The notes below the pieces were generated by a model, which did not search any database, was not told the origin of the DNA, and saw nothing but the letters and a program-made list of their open reading frames with translations. From assembly GCA_964540135.1 (NCBI GenBank), contig CAZILK010000007.1:1-54990 (forward strand): a DNA stretch of 54,990 nucleotides. Reading direction: 5' to 3'. Every line of letters starts with the position of its first letter. The stretch's first letter is position 1. This DNA comes from CAZCAQ01 sp964540135 (GTDB lineage Bacteria; Patescibacteriota; WWE3; UBA101185; UBA10185). The translations under genes and the position numbers were made by a program. This document shows positions 35,483-43,492 of this stretch, in pieces.

Positions 35483-36346
35483 TTATTCTTTCGCCACTAA
35501 CTGCGCAACTAAATAAACACATCTCTGAATGTGTGCTCTTATCTGGGTATCAAAGTATGGTGTCTTTTGCGGCGGATCCCCTTGTGCAAGGTTGTCACAA
35601 ATCATAGTAAAAATACCTAGTAAAGCAGTTTTGTTATCAATATATCTGGCGTCCAAAAAAGCCTTAAAAGCAGAACTAAATTCGATGTCACCACCCCATC
35701 CATGTGCAGACTCTTCAATATACTGCTGATCTATCCAAGAGTATACAGAAAGAATAATCTTTGTCATATTGACATCTACGCCATTAAGACCAAAGTAACC
35801 GGCTAATGCATCGAAACCTGGTATAGCTTCGCCTCCTTCCAAAAAAAATGTTTGCAATTTAGCCTGTGCTTCCTCTTCAGTACCGTCAAAGTGAGACACA
35901 CCGGCTAACAAGTTTAGTTTTTTACCTTTTCCAGCTTTACTATAAGGAACATCGGTGACGGACAGATTAACAAAAAACGCCTTCTCAATATCATGCAGCT
36001 GAGCTGCAGTAACAAAAGGAAGCGTGTCAGTGTCACAAAGCATTCGTCGTACACCTTCCTGCACACTATCATCTAGCACCGGTAAAATCACAGTATCCCA
36101 ATGGGCAGCATTCCAAGCAGCTACATCAAGATGGGTTAGAACATCATGCTCGTGAAAAACCGGAGTCTGAGGCAAAAGGACAATCGGGCCACCTGCCAGA
36201 CTTACAGCCTCTGAGTTATGAAAGGGTTTAAGAGCTTCATCTATTGGCGATTTTTCTATTAATGCACATGTTAATTCTTCCAAACCTTTAGCAAAACCGA
36301 TAGAGACTGCAGGAAGAGTTTCATACGAAGGTTTTTCTGAATGCAT
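35483..36346 (-). CDS. HD-domain-like phosphohydrolase
   Basis: 287 residues. VFHEHDVLTHLDVAAWNAAHWD (His65, His67, His72) followed by AAQLHDIEKAFF (HD at 118-119) fits the metal-dependent HD phosphohydrolase pattern H...HD...; a matching distal Asp is not certain. The C-terminal half is helical. Substrate unknown; HD enzymes cleave nucleotide phosphates or cyclic nucleotides. TATAGG is 6 nt before the ATG, so it probably has its own leaderless promoter although smpB ends just 24 nt upstream on the same strand. Confidence 0.6.
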   Translation of the reverse strand: MHSEKPSYETLPAVSIGFAKGLEELTCALIEKSPIDEALKPFHNSEAVSLAGGPIVLLPQTPVFHEHDVLTHLDVAAWNAAHWDTVILPVLDDSVQEGVRRMLCDTDTLPFVTAAQLHDIEKAFFVNLSVTDVPYSKAGKGKKLNLLAGVSHFDGTEEEAQAKLQTFFLEGGEAIPGFDALAGYFGLNGVDVNMTKIILSVYSWIDQQYIEESAHGWGGDIEFSSAFKAFLDARYIDNKTALLGIFTMICDNLAQGDPPQKTPYFDTQIRAHIQRCVYLVAQLVAKE

Positions 36347-36370
36347 AACTTGCCTATAAGACTCAGGAGA

Positions 36371-36835
36371 CTAAAAGGCACTCCTCTTTAAATTCTTAAA
36401 AGTCTTCTCCGTCTCCTTTTTTATCTGCTTTTCTTTCTCAACAGCCTTTTTCTCATATTCTTTGCGACCTCTGACAACAGCCATCTCAAGCTTAACAAGA
36501 TTTTTTGACAGTACTAGTGCCAGAGGAACAGCAGTTTTTCCTTTTTCGTTAAGTTCCCTGACAATTAAAAAGATCTCATGCTTTGTTAAGAGAAGCCTCC
36601 TGTCTCTAGTCTTCATTTCTTCTGTGTAATTTCCACCACTGTATTTTGAATACCTATCTATTTTGATCCCAACAGCAAAAAGTTCTCCATTCTCGTGTCT
36701 TATGTAGGAGCTCTCCATATGCCCTTTACCTTCACGAAGTGCTTTAACCTCATAGCCAAAGAGTTCTATCCCTGCATTATATTTATCTACAACATCATAA
36801 TTGAAAAGGGCTTTACGATTACGGGCTAGTATCAT
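36371..36835 (-). CDS. smpB: SsrA-binding protein SmpB
   Basis: 154 residues. Binds the tRNA-like domain of tmRNA and brings it to stalled ribosomes. Family strings: N-terminal NRKALFNYDVVDKYNAGIELFGYEVKALREGKGHMESSYI, the KTRDRRLLLTKHEI segment and VKLEMAVVRGRKEYEKK, then a lysine-rich C-terminal tail that enters the mRNA channel. Start overlaps the upstream PPM/propeller gene by 4 nt (ATGA), so it is translated as the last gene of the 39.4-36.4 kb operon. Confidence 0.96.
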   Translation of the reverse strand: MILARNRKALFNYDVVDKYNAGIELFGYEVKALREGKGHMESSYIRHENGELFAVGIKIDRYSKYSGGNYTEEMKTRDRRLLLTKHEIFLIVRELNEKGKTAVPLALVLSKNLVKLEMAVVRGRKEYEKKAVEKEKQIKKETEKTFKNLKRSAF

Positions 36836-38634
36836 AAAGAAACCTCAAAGACTTTTGTTCCAGCTAGAATGAAAAGTGTTTTCTCATCGCTTGAGATTGC
36901 GAAATCTCTAAATCCAGACCATTTAGTTTTGTCCTCCTCAACATACTGCTTAAGAAATGTCCCAACTTTATCAATTGTAACAACTCTACTATTCCCGATA
37001 TCAGCAATATACATATTATTAATTTCAGGAGTTGTATAGATACGACCTGGATTCTTAAGCGGCACATCAAGATCTTTTATCTCAAAGGTATCTTTATTAC
37101 CAGCTGTATATTTAGAAACGGTCCCTGAATTACTGAGTGTATAAATACTTATATCAATTGTGAAAGAATTAATATCCTCAAGACTAGGATCCGAAACCCA
37201 TACAGATGTGGTGAAGGCGGTCCCAGCTGTATTTTTTGTATATTTATTAATCTTTCCTTTATCTACTTCGTAAACAAAATCAAGATACGGAAAAGTAAGA
37301 GCTGGATTTGGGAGTGTAAAAGTATTTGCTGCTTTAGAAGCTTCCAGATCATATACAATATAACTGTTCCCGCTGGTGAAACTAAGAGCTTTTGTTTCCT
37401 CCTCAATGCCAAGATTCTTAATTCCTGGAAACACTGTTTGTTCTGGCTCAAATTTTGATGTTTTAAGCGAGGATGTGTACAACTTTCCTGAAGCACTATC
37501 TGCAACAACAAGACTATCACCAACTAAAAAGATTTCGCTTGGGCTTGCCTTTTTATCAACTAAAGCCAGATCATAAAATAATGTAGATTTAAGTTTTGTT
37601 AAATTCAAGGCTTCATTTAAAGAGGACTCAATCTCTTTATACACTCCTTTAACCTCGGGGTTGTTTTTTACCTTTTTAACCTCGTTCTCAACGCTTTTCA
37701 AAGTTACGATATCTGTTTTAGAAAGGTTGTTTTTTGCAATTAGACTTTTACCCCTTTGAATAATATTTTTTATCTCAAGCTGCGACTTAAATTCTTCGTT
37801 TGATTTATACAACATATAAACTGAGCCAACAAAAGCTACGAAAACAAGTAAAATAAGTAAAGCGGCAAAGATTTTTTTAGAGGCTGGCACCGTTTGTGGC
37901 CTTAATTTAAATAGACCATGCTTTAGTTTAAATAATGTTTTATCCGAATCCTTTTTTATACCAAGTCCTACCTGACCTGTTGGCTGTATATCCAGTGCTT
38001 CGTTCTCAGAAAACTCAGTTGTAACATTGAACTTTAGAACTAAAGCTGACGACCTTGCCTCAAGTTCTGATTGAACTATGGCTTCGGTACTCTTAAATAT
38101 CCTATCGGCAGTAAACTGCGTTAGAAAATTTCGCGTGCTTATAAATACAAAGTCAGAATCTTTAACAAGTCCTGATGCAATTGAGAAACTACCCTCTGAA
38201 ATAGTATCCAGCTCCTTCAACACACCGTCCCGCATAAGATACATGCCTATATCTCCATAAGTAACAAGGTATAAAACCTCTCCCCAAACAACTGCCATCG
38301 AGATATTAAAAGTAACATCTAGTTGATTAAACTCTTTTGCAAGAGAAAAAATCTTTTCACGAAGCTCGACTGCTGCTTTTTCTAGAGGCTGAATTGGCGA
38401 TGCACTTTGAGATGTAAAGTAAGTATTATGCAAAACATCATTAACAACTTTGGAAACAAGACTTGTATCAAGCTCAACCTGACCGCTGACATCATAAACT
38501 GTATAAAGTGTTCCGTGTTTAAGCTTAGAGCTCTCTTCATCTGGTTCAATACTCAAAACTCCTGAAAAGGACGTCAGCTTTTCAGGATGCGCAGGACAAA
38601 TAGTCTGTACTGTAACTTCTAAATTCTTTTTCAT
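36832..38634 (-). CDS. PPM-phosphatase-like, single-TM protein with beta-propeller-like exterior
   Basis: 600 residues. The N-terminal part (about 1-230) resembles a degenerate PP2C/PPM phosphatase domain (TFNISMAVVWGEVLYLVTYGDIGMYLMRDGVLKEL), followed by one transmembrane helix (about 258-280, KIFAALLILLVFVAFVGSVY). The outer part has a short helical/coiled segment and then repeated beta-strands with NSRVVTID- and SSDEKTLFIL-type motifs, suggesting a propeller. Function unknown; a sensor transmitting an outside signal is a possible reading. Co-transcribed with the PH-domain and 2-TM genes and with smpB. Confidence 0.7.
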   Translation of the reverse strand: MKKNLEVTVQTICPAHPEKLTSFSGVLSIEPDEESSKLKHGTLYTVYDVSGQVELDTSLVSKVVNDVLHNTYFTSQSASPIQPLEKAAVELREKIFSLAKEFNQLDVTFNISMAVVWGEVLYLVTYGDIGMYLMRDGVLKELDTISEGSFSIASGLVKDSDFVFISTRNFLTQFTADRIFKSTEAIVQSELEARSSALVLKFNVTTEFSENEALDIQPTGQVGLGIKKDSDKTLFKLKHGLFKLRPQTVPASKKIFAALLILLVFVAFVGSVYMLYKSNEEFKSQLEIKNIIQRGKSLIAKNNLSKTDIVTLKSVENEVKKVKNNPEVKGVYKEIESSLNEALNLTKLKSTLFYDLALVDKKASPSEIFLVGDSLVVADSASGKLYTSSLKTSKFEPEQTVFPGIKNLGIEEETKALSFTSGNSYIVYDLEASKAANTFTLPNPALTFPYLDFVYEVDKGKINKYTKNTAGTAFTTSVWVSDPSLEDINSFTIDISIYTLSNSGTVSKYTAGNKDTFEIKDLDVPLKNPGRIYTTPEINNMYIADIGNSRVVTIDKVGTFLKQYVEEDKTKWSGFRDFAISSDEKTLFILAGTKVFEVSL

Positions 38635-38635
38635 A

Positions 38636-38860
38636 TTAGATTGCTGCCAGTATTGTAATTAAAAGCAGCACAAGAGACGCGAAAAAATGAGCACTACCTA
38701 AAAAAGCAAACATTGGTGCCCAAAGCGTTTTGAAACCATTGTTCATAAGCTGCACCTGTCTAAGCAACACGAAAGAAAAGATAACATATAGCCCAACAAG
38801 CGGAATAAATAAATAGCCTATCAATTTAAAAAAGGGATCTAGAATAGTTAACTCAAGCAT
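38636..38860 (-). CDS. Small two-helix membrane protein
   Basis: 74 residues: two transmembrane helices (LIGYLFIPLVGLYVIFSFVLL; MFAFLGSAHFFASLVLLLITILAAI) joined by a short loop. Not recognised. The ATG at 38860 is chosen because AAGGAGGG lies 5 nt before it; the longer frame starting at 38893 would overlap the PH-domain gene by 41 nt, against 8 nt (ATGCTTGA) for the chosen start. Middle of the PH-domain/2-TM/PPM/smpB operon. Confidence 0.8.
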   Translation of the reverse strand: MLELTILDPFFKLIGYLFIPLVGLYVIFSFVLLRQVQLMNNGFKTLWAPMFAFLGSAHFFASLVLLLITILAAI

Positions 38861-39428
38861 TATCTCCCTCCTTATGTAGTTTTTTCTCAGCAACTAAATC
38901 TGATATCATATCAGCGACTTTCGCAGGTTTTGGGATAAATTCAAATTCAATCTCACGTTTCTCAGCTGCAGTTTGAATAAAAACTGTTCCATAATTAAAG
39001 CTTATTTGTGAAAACCCAGTAATTGAGTGGGTAACATCCTCAACACTTCTTAAAGGAGCCTCAGTAATATTTCTATGAGTAAAGTCATAAAAATCCATGT
39101 CTACAAGCCTTTTATTAGTAACAATATTCACATTAAAAAACCAATTTAAATAATTTATAAATGTATAAAAAAACCAAAAGAAATACCAAAGTAGTGTTGC
39201 AACAAACGCAGTATCTTTTGGAAAACCTGTGAACAACGGATCGTTGGCAAACTGAAGCAGCACACTTAATAAAACAGGCGCAGTAAATATAACTACTGAT
39301 AGTAAAAGCCAACGGGCATTGGTAATTAACGATCTGCGAAGCAAAAGCAGGATATGTTCACCAACATCCTCTCCATAAAAATTAGTGGAAGATGGCTTTT
39401 CCAGATAAGCGCTAAACAGCATTGACAT
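38853..39428 (-). CDS. PH-domain (bPH2/YdbS-like) membrane protein
   Basis: 191 residues. Two transmembrane helices (about 40-62 and 72-98) precede a bacterial PH domain that starts at the family's VNIVTNKRLVDMDFYDFTHRNITEAPLRSVEDVT and includes FNYGTVFIQTAAEKREIEFEFIPKP. Bacterial PH-domain membrane proteins of this kind have no settled function. TATAAT preceded by TGT (extended -10) is exactly 6 nt before the ATG. Head of the operon ending in smpB. Confidence 0.88.
   Translation of the reverse strand: MSMLFSAYLEKPSSTNFYGEDVGEHILLLLRRSLITNARWLLLSVVIFTAPVLLSVLLQFANDPLFTGFPKDTAFVATLLWYFFWFFYTFINYLNWFFNVNIVTNKRLVDMDFYDFTHRNITEAPLRSVEDVTHSITGFSQISFNYGTVFIQTAAEKREIEFEFIPKPAKVADMISDLVAEKKLHKEGDNA
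38866..38873 (-). promoter_or_regulatory. Strong ribosome binding site deciding the 38860 start
   Basis: AAGGAGGG on the minus strand, 5 nt before the ATG at 38860, inside the 3' end of the PH-domain gene. It shows that internal operon genes use a Shine-Dalgarno even where operon heads look leaderless. Confidence 0.7.
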
Positions 39429-39434
39429 GGCTGT

Positions 39435-39440
39435 ATTATA
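39435..39440 (-). promoter_or_regulatory. Leaderless-type -10 box of the PH-domain/smpB operon
   Basis: Perfect TATAAT preceded by TGT, 6 nt before the ATG at 39428. Only 4 bp separate it from the opposing -10 (TATTAA, 39445-39450) of the gene at 39457. Confidence 0.65.
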
Positions 39441-39444
39441 ACAT

Positions 39445-39450
39445 TATTAA
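39445..39450 (+). promoter_or_regulatory. Leaderless-type -10 box of the gene at 39457
   Basis: TATTAA exactly 6 nt before the ATG at 39457. It faces away from the TATAAT at 39435-39440, so RNA polymerase could hardly occupy both. Confidence 0.5.
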
Positions 39451-39456
39451 AATCGA

Positions 39457-39705
39457 ATGAAACTTGATTTTCATTTTGACAAGTTAATTAAACAAGAGTA
39501 TATAAAAGATGTGACTGAAACACTAACAGTTGAACAACTTAGTGAAAAGGTAGTAAATACCGGTGCAGGGAATCCAGAGGCACTTAAGCAAGCACACAAC
39601 TGCCTAATTAAGGTGGAGGCTACATATAAACCTCCTAAAGACAATGAAACCGTAAGCGAACATTTGCTTAGGGCTATATGTGGACCCGCACACGAAGTAG
39701 TATAG
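39457..39705 (+). CDS. Small hypothetical protein (82 aa)
   Basis: Not recognised. Soluble, probably helical (LTVEQLSEKVVNTGAGNPEALKQAHNCLIKVEATY), with no signal peptide. Supported by a TATTAA box 6 nt before the ATG and by fitting neatly between a divergent and a convergent gene. Confidence 0.6.
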   Translation: MKLDFHFDKLIKQEYIKDVTETLTVEQLSEKVVNTGAGNPEALKQAHNCLIKVEATYKPPKDNETVSEHLLRAICGPAHEVV

Positions 39706-39719
39706 TTACTTAATCCCTC

Positions 39720-41528
39720 CTAGTCTTTCTTCATCTCATACAATCTGCTTTTTATAGATATGTAACCTGGTGCTCTTAGATTGAAGACTGTTTTAAATTT
39801 AGTTCCATCTACTGATACTGATCCCTTGTTAGTTGAAAAGGTGACTTTTGAAGTTATACCATTATTCCCAACATCAGTTGAAACAGAAGATACGCTACTA
39901 TAACCGCCGCCATATTTTGATGCTTTTTCTCGCATCGCTCCAAGGCTATAAGGGTCTCCTCCCCAACAGCTAGTAGTAACTGGAGAAATGCCGTCTCTTT
40001 CTTCCCCAGATCCTTTATCCCAAACAACAACTGCGTTTAAAATATCTGCCATCTCCTCCCCTGTTAACCAAGGATGTGACTTACCACATTTGTCGGAATC
40101 AAAGGTGTAGCTTTTTGAATACCATGCCCAATAAAACCAAGGCGATTTAGCTCTTTTCTCATATGCATCTCCTGGCCAACTATCCTTTTTATCCCAGCCG
40201 ATGCTTTCAATGTAACCTCCTGTAGTTGATGAGTACATACCGTGGCTATCTCCAGATATAATTTCATCTTTAGTATCGTCAACAGCTTTTTTCCAGCTAT
40301 CTGGGGGGTTATCGGATTTGCTTTTTGAAAATACTTGGCACGATTGCGAAGTACAAATAGACTTACCGGCTTTAACGTATCTATAGGCATATGTTCTTGC
40401 AGCAACTGCCTGAGCTTTCAGTGCTTCGGAATCCCACGAGCTTGGCATCTCGGCAAGGCCATACAAATACTTTTGAAAATCCATCTCTCCAAACCCATCT
40501 ACACTAATTCTTTCTGGAAAACCATCTTTTTCATCAACATCGTGATCATAGTAAAAACTAATTATTTCTTTGTAATCTTGACCGTCATCAGCTCTCCCTT
40601 TTGCACCATACTGACTCATCCCCTTATAGTGCGAGTACGCGCCATAAGAAAAAGCTGCAAATGCAGGACTAAAAGGAGCGTCAGGTACACTCGCTGAAGG
40701 TGAATCATAATCTCCAACAGTTCCATTATCTCCACCGGATTTTGCATTTATAATAGACTGCTGTTTTTCACTTAGTTCTGCTATTTCCTCGGACAATGAT
40801 TTTAAAGTGCCTTCGTACGAACTCTTTTTACTATTTAAATTAGAAAGCTCGTTTTGAGCTGCTAATTTTTGAGCATCAAGCTGGAGCTTTAAAGCAATCA
40901 GCTTTGCTTGATCTGATTCAATATCAGCTTTAATCTTTTCCGCCTCTTTTTTATCTTTTTCAAAACTACCAATCTCTGTATTGAGTGAATAAATAATTTT
41001 TATAGCATCTTCTTTAAGTGCTTTTTCAAAAGCATAACTTGCATTCGAATACTCAAAGCCATTTAAACCAGCGGTTGATGTACTTGTAAAAAATGATTCA
41101 AAAGGAGTAGGCTGGCCGGATTGATAGAATGTTCTGATCGCTCTATTTCTAACTGAAATCTTATACTTCAGTGCTGCTTTTCTATCACCAAGATTTTTTT
41201 GAATAATTGCGAGTTTTTGAGATAGCTTATCAACGGCCTCTCTAAGCTTATCTATCTCAGCTTGGGTTATAGTTGTTTTTGACGATAAATCCCCAACCTG
41301 TTTTGAGATTGCTTCTTGGTCGGCTTTAACATCATCAAGTTTTTTAGCTGTCGACTCGTACTGCTCTTCTTTCTTATCAATCTTTCTCTCAAGACATTCC
41401 GCCTTTTCATCAAGATCAGAGTAATCATCGCAGTCTTCTGCAAAAGCTGTCTTAAACAATGCTAATGACAAAAACATGAGTATAGCTATAATTAAAAGAG
41501 CATTAGGCAGTCTACGTAAGGAGGGCAT
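39720..41528 (-). CDS. Secreted SpoIID/LytB-type wall protein with coiled coil
   Basis: 602 residues. A signal peptide (about 11-30, cleavage after AFA) is followed by two long coiled-coil stretches (about 40-115 and 175-265) like those of EnvC/CwlO-type wall hydrolases. The C-terminal SpoIID/LytB domain (about 290-560) has the variant AYSHYKGMSQYGAKG of the usual GxGHGxGMSQYGA and the conserved EALKAQAVAARTYAYRYV. SpoIID proteins cleave or bind peptidoglycan glycan strands. TATAAT with TGG is exactly 6 nt before the ATG. Its location beside the pilus/T4SS genes suggests opening the wall for that apparatus. Confidence 0.9.
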   Translation of the reverse strand: MPSLRRLPNALLIIAILMFLSLALFKTAFAEDCDDYSDLDEKAECLERKIDKKEEQYESTAKKLDDVKADQEAISKQVGDLSSKTTITQAEIDKLREAVDKLSQKLAIIQKNLGDRKAALKYKISVRNRAIRTFYQSGQPTPFESFFTSTSTAGLNGFEYSNASYAFEKALKEDAIKIIYSLNTEIGSFEKDKKEAEKIKADIESDQAKLIALKLQLDAQKLAAQNELSNLNSKKSSYEGTLKSLSEEIAELSEKQQSIINAKSGGDNGTVGDYDSPSASVPDAPFSPAFAAFSYGAYSHYKGMSQYGAKGRADDGQDYKEIISFYYDHDVDEKDGFPERISVDGFGEMDFQKYLYGLAEMPSSWDSEALKAQAVAARTYAYRYVKAGKSICTSQSCQVFSKSKSDNPPDSWKKAVDDTKDEIISGDSHGMYSSTTGGYIESIGWDKKDSWPGDAYEKRAKSPWFYWAWYSKSYTFDSDKCGKSHPWLTGEEMADILNAVVVWDKGSGEERDGISPVTTSCWGGDPYSLGAMREKASKYGGGYSSVSSVSTDVGNNGITSKVTFSTNKGSVSVDGTKFKTVFNLRAPGYISIKSRLYEMKKD

Positions 41529-42570
41529 GAAACGATTATACCAAATAAAACTCGTAATATTTAAAACTCACAAGTTATTGTTATTTCTTGGATGTACTTA
41601 TGTCATACTAACCACTCTTAACACTAGATCTGTCGCAGTAGAGCTTTTATCTGTATCTCCGGAAAACGCTATCTGCGGACAAAAGGTCACAATTAAAGCA
41701 GGTGCACTTGATAAAACTCAAAGCTACTCGATTACTATAGCGTGCGGGAGTCTGGAGTGTACAAATCCCCCTGAATTTACACCAGTTAGCTATACAGTTC
41801 CTGCTGGCTCTGTTTCATTTCTCAAAGATGAAACATTTAAGATTGGGGAAGAATGCGATCAAGGTCTTGTTGCCGCACAAGCAGGTGAGTACACTATCAA
41901 GCTTTACAACGCAGGTATAAAAAAGGAGTTAGCAGTCCAAAAGATAAACCTTGTTTCAAATAACTCAACCGGGTGCATCCTCTCAACAGGTAAAATAGCG
42001 CAAAGCTCGGTCCCTCAACAATTTAAACTTACTGGCGCTCCTTCCTGCACCTATAAACTAAGCGTTCTAACGCCAAATGGCGTAAGGCAAACGCTGCCTG
42101 AAATAAAAACACTCGCTGATGGAGTCTTTTCAGCAAACATACCGGCAAGCTTGCTTACTATAGCCGGTACCTACAGACTTACTGGAATAGCAGATTCAAC
42201 ATGCACCTCTGTAACTGGAGATGCGAGAGAGTGTAAAAATGCAACATTCACAATAGGTACAGGAAGTTGTACTTTCTCAAAAGAAGACACAGCTTCCAAC
42301 TGCGAGCAGTGTCCAACCAACCAAATATGCTCACTTTTGAATGAATGTACTGCCGACGAAGCTAATAAATGTAACTCAGAAAATCTTAAACAAGAAAGCG
42401 AAAATGATAAAACAGCGGAAAACTCAGTAAATGTGGTACAAAATGCCAAACTCAATATCATATTTAGATTTTTTGGCGGTAGTATATTTATGGAAGTTGG
42501 GATGATTGTTTTGTTGGTCATTTCTGCACTTATAGGGTATAAAGGTTTAGTGAAAAGGTACAAAAGATAG
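41527..42570 (+). CDS. Membrane-anchored cysteine-containing protein, head of the pilus region
   Basis: 347 residues, not recognised. N-terminal signal/anchor (about 16-33, HKLLLFLGCTYVILTTL); two beta-rich Ig-like modules (SVSPENAICGQKVTIKAGALDK; STGKIAQSSVPQQFKLTGAP); a cysteine cluster near residue 255-285 (SNCEQCPTNQICSLLNEC); a C-terminal transmembrane helix followed by a basic tail (about 320-347). The start shares its ATG bases with the opposing SpoIID start (CATG, 41526-41529); AAGGAGGG precedes it but only 1-2 nt away, closer than ideal. Followed 12 nt later by the first pilin, so likely part of that machinery. Confidence 0.75.
   Translation: MKRLYQIKLVIFKTHKLLLFLGCTYVILTTLNTRSVAVELLSVSPENAICGQKVTIKAGALDKTQSYSITIACGSLECTNPPEFTPVSYTVPAGSVSFLKDETFKIGEECDQGLVAAQAGEYTIKLYNAGIKKELAVQKINLVSNNSTGCILSTGKIAQSSVPQQFKLTGAPSCTYKLSVLTPNGVRQTLPEIKTLADGVFSANIPASLLTIAGTYRLTGIADSTCTSVTGDARECKNATFTIGTGSCTFSKEDTASNCEQCPTNQICSLLNECTADEANKCNSENLKQESENDKTAENSVNVVQNAKLNIIFRFFGGSIFMEVGMIVLLVISALIGYKGLVKRYKR
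41535..41540 (-). promoter_or_regulatory. Leaderless-type -10 box of the SpoIID gene
   Basis: Perfect TATAAT preceded by TGG (extended -10), 6 nt before the ATG at 41528. It lies inside the first codons of the opposing gene at 41527. Confidence 0.65.
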
Positions 42571-42576
42571 TATTAT
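42571..42576 (+). promoter_or_regulatory. Leaderless-type -10 box of the first pilin gene
   Basis: TATTAT exactly 6 nt before the ATG at 42583, directly after the stop of the preceding gene. Confidence 0.55.
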
Positions 42577-42582
42577 TCAGAC

Positions 42583-43080
42583 ATGGAAATTAAAAAAGTA
42601 ATTAAAAGCATACTTATAACAAGCGTTTTTATTATTACAGCAATAACACTGCTTCCAAATACAGCGTATGCACAGGCATGCAGGGACGATCGTGGATGTG
42701 AATTACCTGCCGCGGCCGCAGGACAAAGTTGTTGTCCTAATTATGATGAAACCGCATGTACCGTACTCCCTGCTAATATTCCAGGCACAAGATGTGTTCC
42801 GCAAGCACCTGCGGAGCTTCCAGGTATGGACTATAAAGACTTTGGAGACTTTGAAACACTACTTTCGGCTGTCAGAGGGCTACTTATACCTCTTGGAATG
42901 ATCATTGCTCTAATACTTTTCATAAAGTGCGGGTATTCTTACATGACTAGCGAAGGAGATCCTTACAAACTAAAAGATGCGAAAGAATGCCTTACATCTG
43001 CTATAATTGGGCTAGTGGTAGTTTTGCTCTCAGTGAGCATACTAAATACTTTAATTAATTCGACGATTACAAAAATTTAG
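42583..43080 (+). CDS. VirB2/TrbC-like pilin 1
   Basis: 165 residues. Signal peptide (about 8-29, ending AYAQA), a cysteine-rich segment (CRDDRGCELP, QSCCPNYDETAC) unlike classical VirB2, then two transmembrane helices with the family loop (IKCGYSYMTSEGDPYKLKDAKECLTSAIIGLVVVLLSVSIL). VirB2 subunits polymerise into the T4SS pilus. First of four tandem pilin-like genes with the same loop pattern. Confidence 0.8.
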   Translation: MEIKKVIKSILITSVFIITAITLLPNTAYAQACRDDRGCELPAAAAGQSCCPNYDETACTVLPANIPGTRCVPQAPAELPGMDYKDFGDFETLLSAVRGLLIPLGMIIALILFIKCGYSYMTSEGDPYKLKDAKECLTSAIIGLVVVLLSVSILNTLINSTITKI

Positions 43081-43088
43081 AAGGAGGT
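43081..43088 (+). promoter_or_regulatory. Perfect Shine-Dalgarno for pilin 2
   Basis: AAGGAGGT, full complement of the 16S anti-Shine-Dalgarno core, 7 nt before the ATG at 43096. The best ribosome binding site noticed in the window, suggesting that pilin 2 is made in large amount. Confidence 0.8.
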
Positions 43089-43095
43089 GTAGTGA

Positions 43096-43443
43096 ATGTT
43101 AGATATATTAAATAGTTTATTGATGCCGGTTTATGCTCAGGTCCCAAGCTCAGGTACCCTACTTGTTGGAAAAAACGTAGGTGGCATAAACAGCCTTAAG
43201 ACATTGTTCACATTCTTAACCAACCTTACAATAATAATCGGTGTTTTACTTGTTGTTGTATTCTTGGTACTTGCCGGTATACAGTACATGACCGCAAAGG
43301 GAGATGTAAAACAGGCAGGAGAAGCAAGACAAGCTTTAACAAACGCTATAATTGGATTTGTAGTAGTAATAGTTGCAGTAACAATTAGAACAGTTGTTCT
43401 CAACGTACTTGGCGTAAACCTCGACTCATCGATTTTGCCTTAA
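43096..43443 (+). CDS. VirB2/TrbC-like pilin 2 (probable major subunit)
   Basis: 115 residues. A short leader ending PVYAQ, then two transmembrane helices with the loop AGIQYMTAKGDVKQAGEARQALTNAIIGFVVVIVAVTI, the clearest VirB2/TrbC pattern of the four. Perfect Shine-Dalgarno upstream and a strong intrinsic terminator just downstream imply higher expression than its neighbours; hence probable major pilin (inference). Confidence 0.85.
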   Translation: MLDILNSLLMPVYAQVPSSGTLLVGKNVGGINSLKTLFTFLTNLTIIIGVLLVVVFLVLAGIQYMTAKGDVKQAGEARQALTNAIIGFVVVIVAVTIRTVVLNVLGVNLDSSILP

Positions 43444-43460
43444 TTTTTATTGAGCAAATA

Positions 43461-43490
43461 CAACCCCACTTTGGTGGGGTTGGTTTTCTT
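43461..43490 (+). terminator. Intrinsic terminator between pilins 2 and 3
   Basis: A 9-bp perfect GC-rich stem (CAACCCCAC / GTGGGGTTG) with a TTTG loop, followed by a T-rich stretch (TTTTCTTCT) that runs into the next ATG. It should end most transcripts after pilin 2, with read-through to the downstream genes. Confidence 0.85.
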
Positions 43491-43492
43491 CT

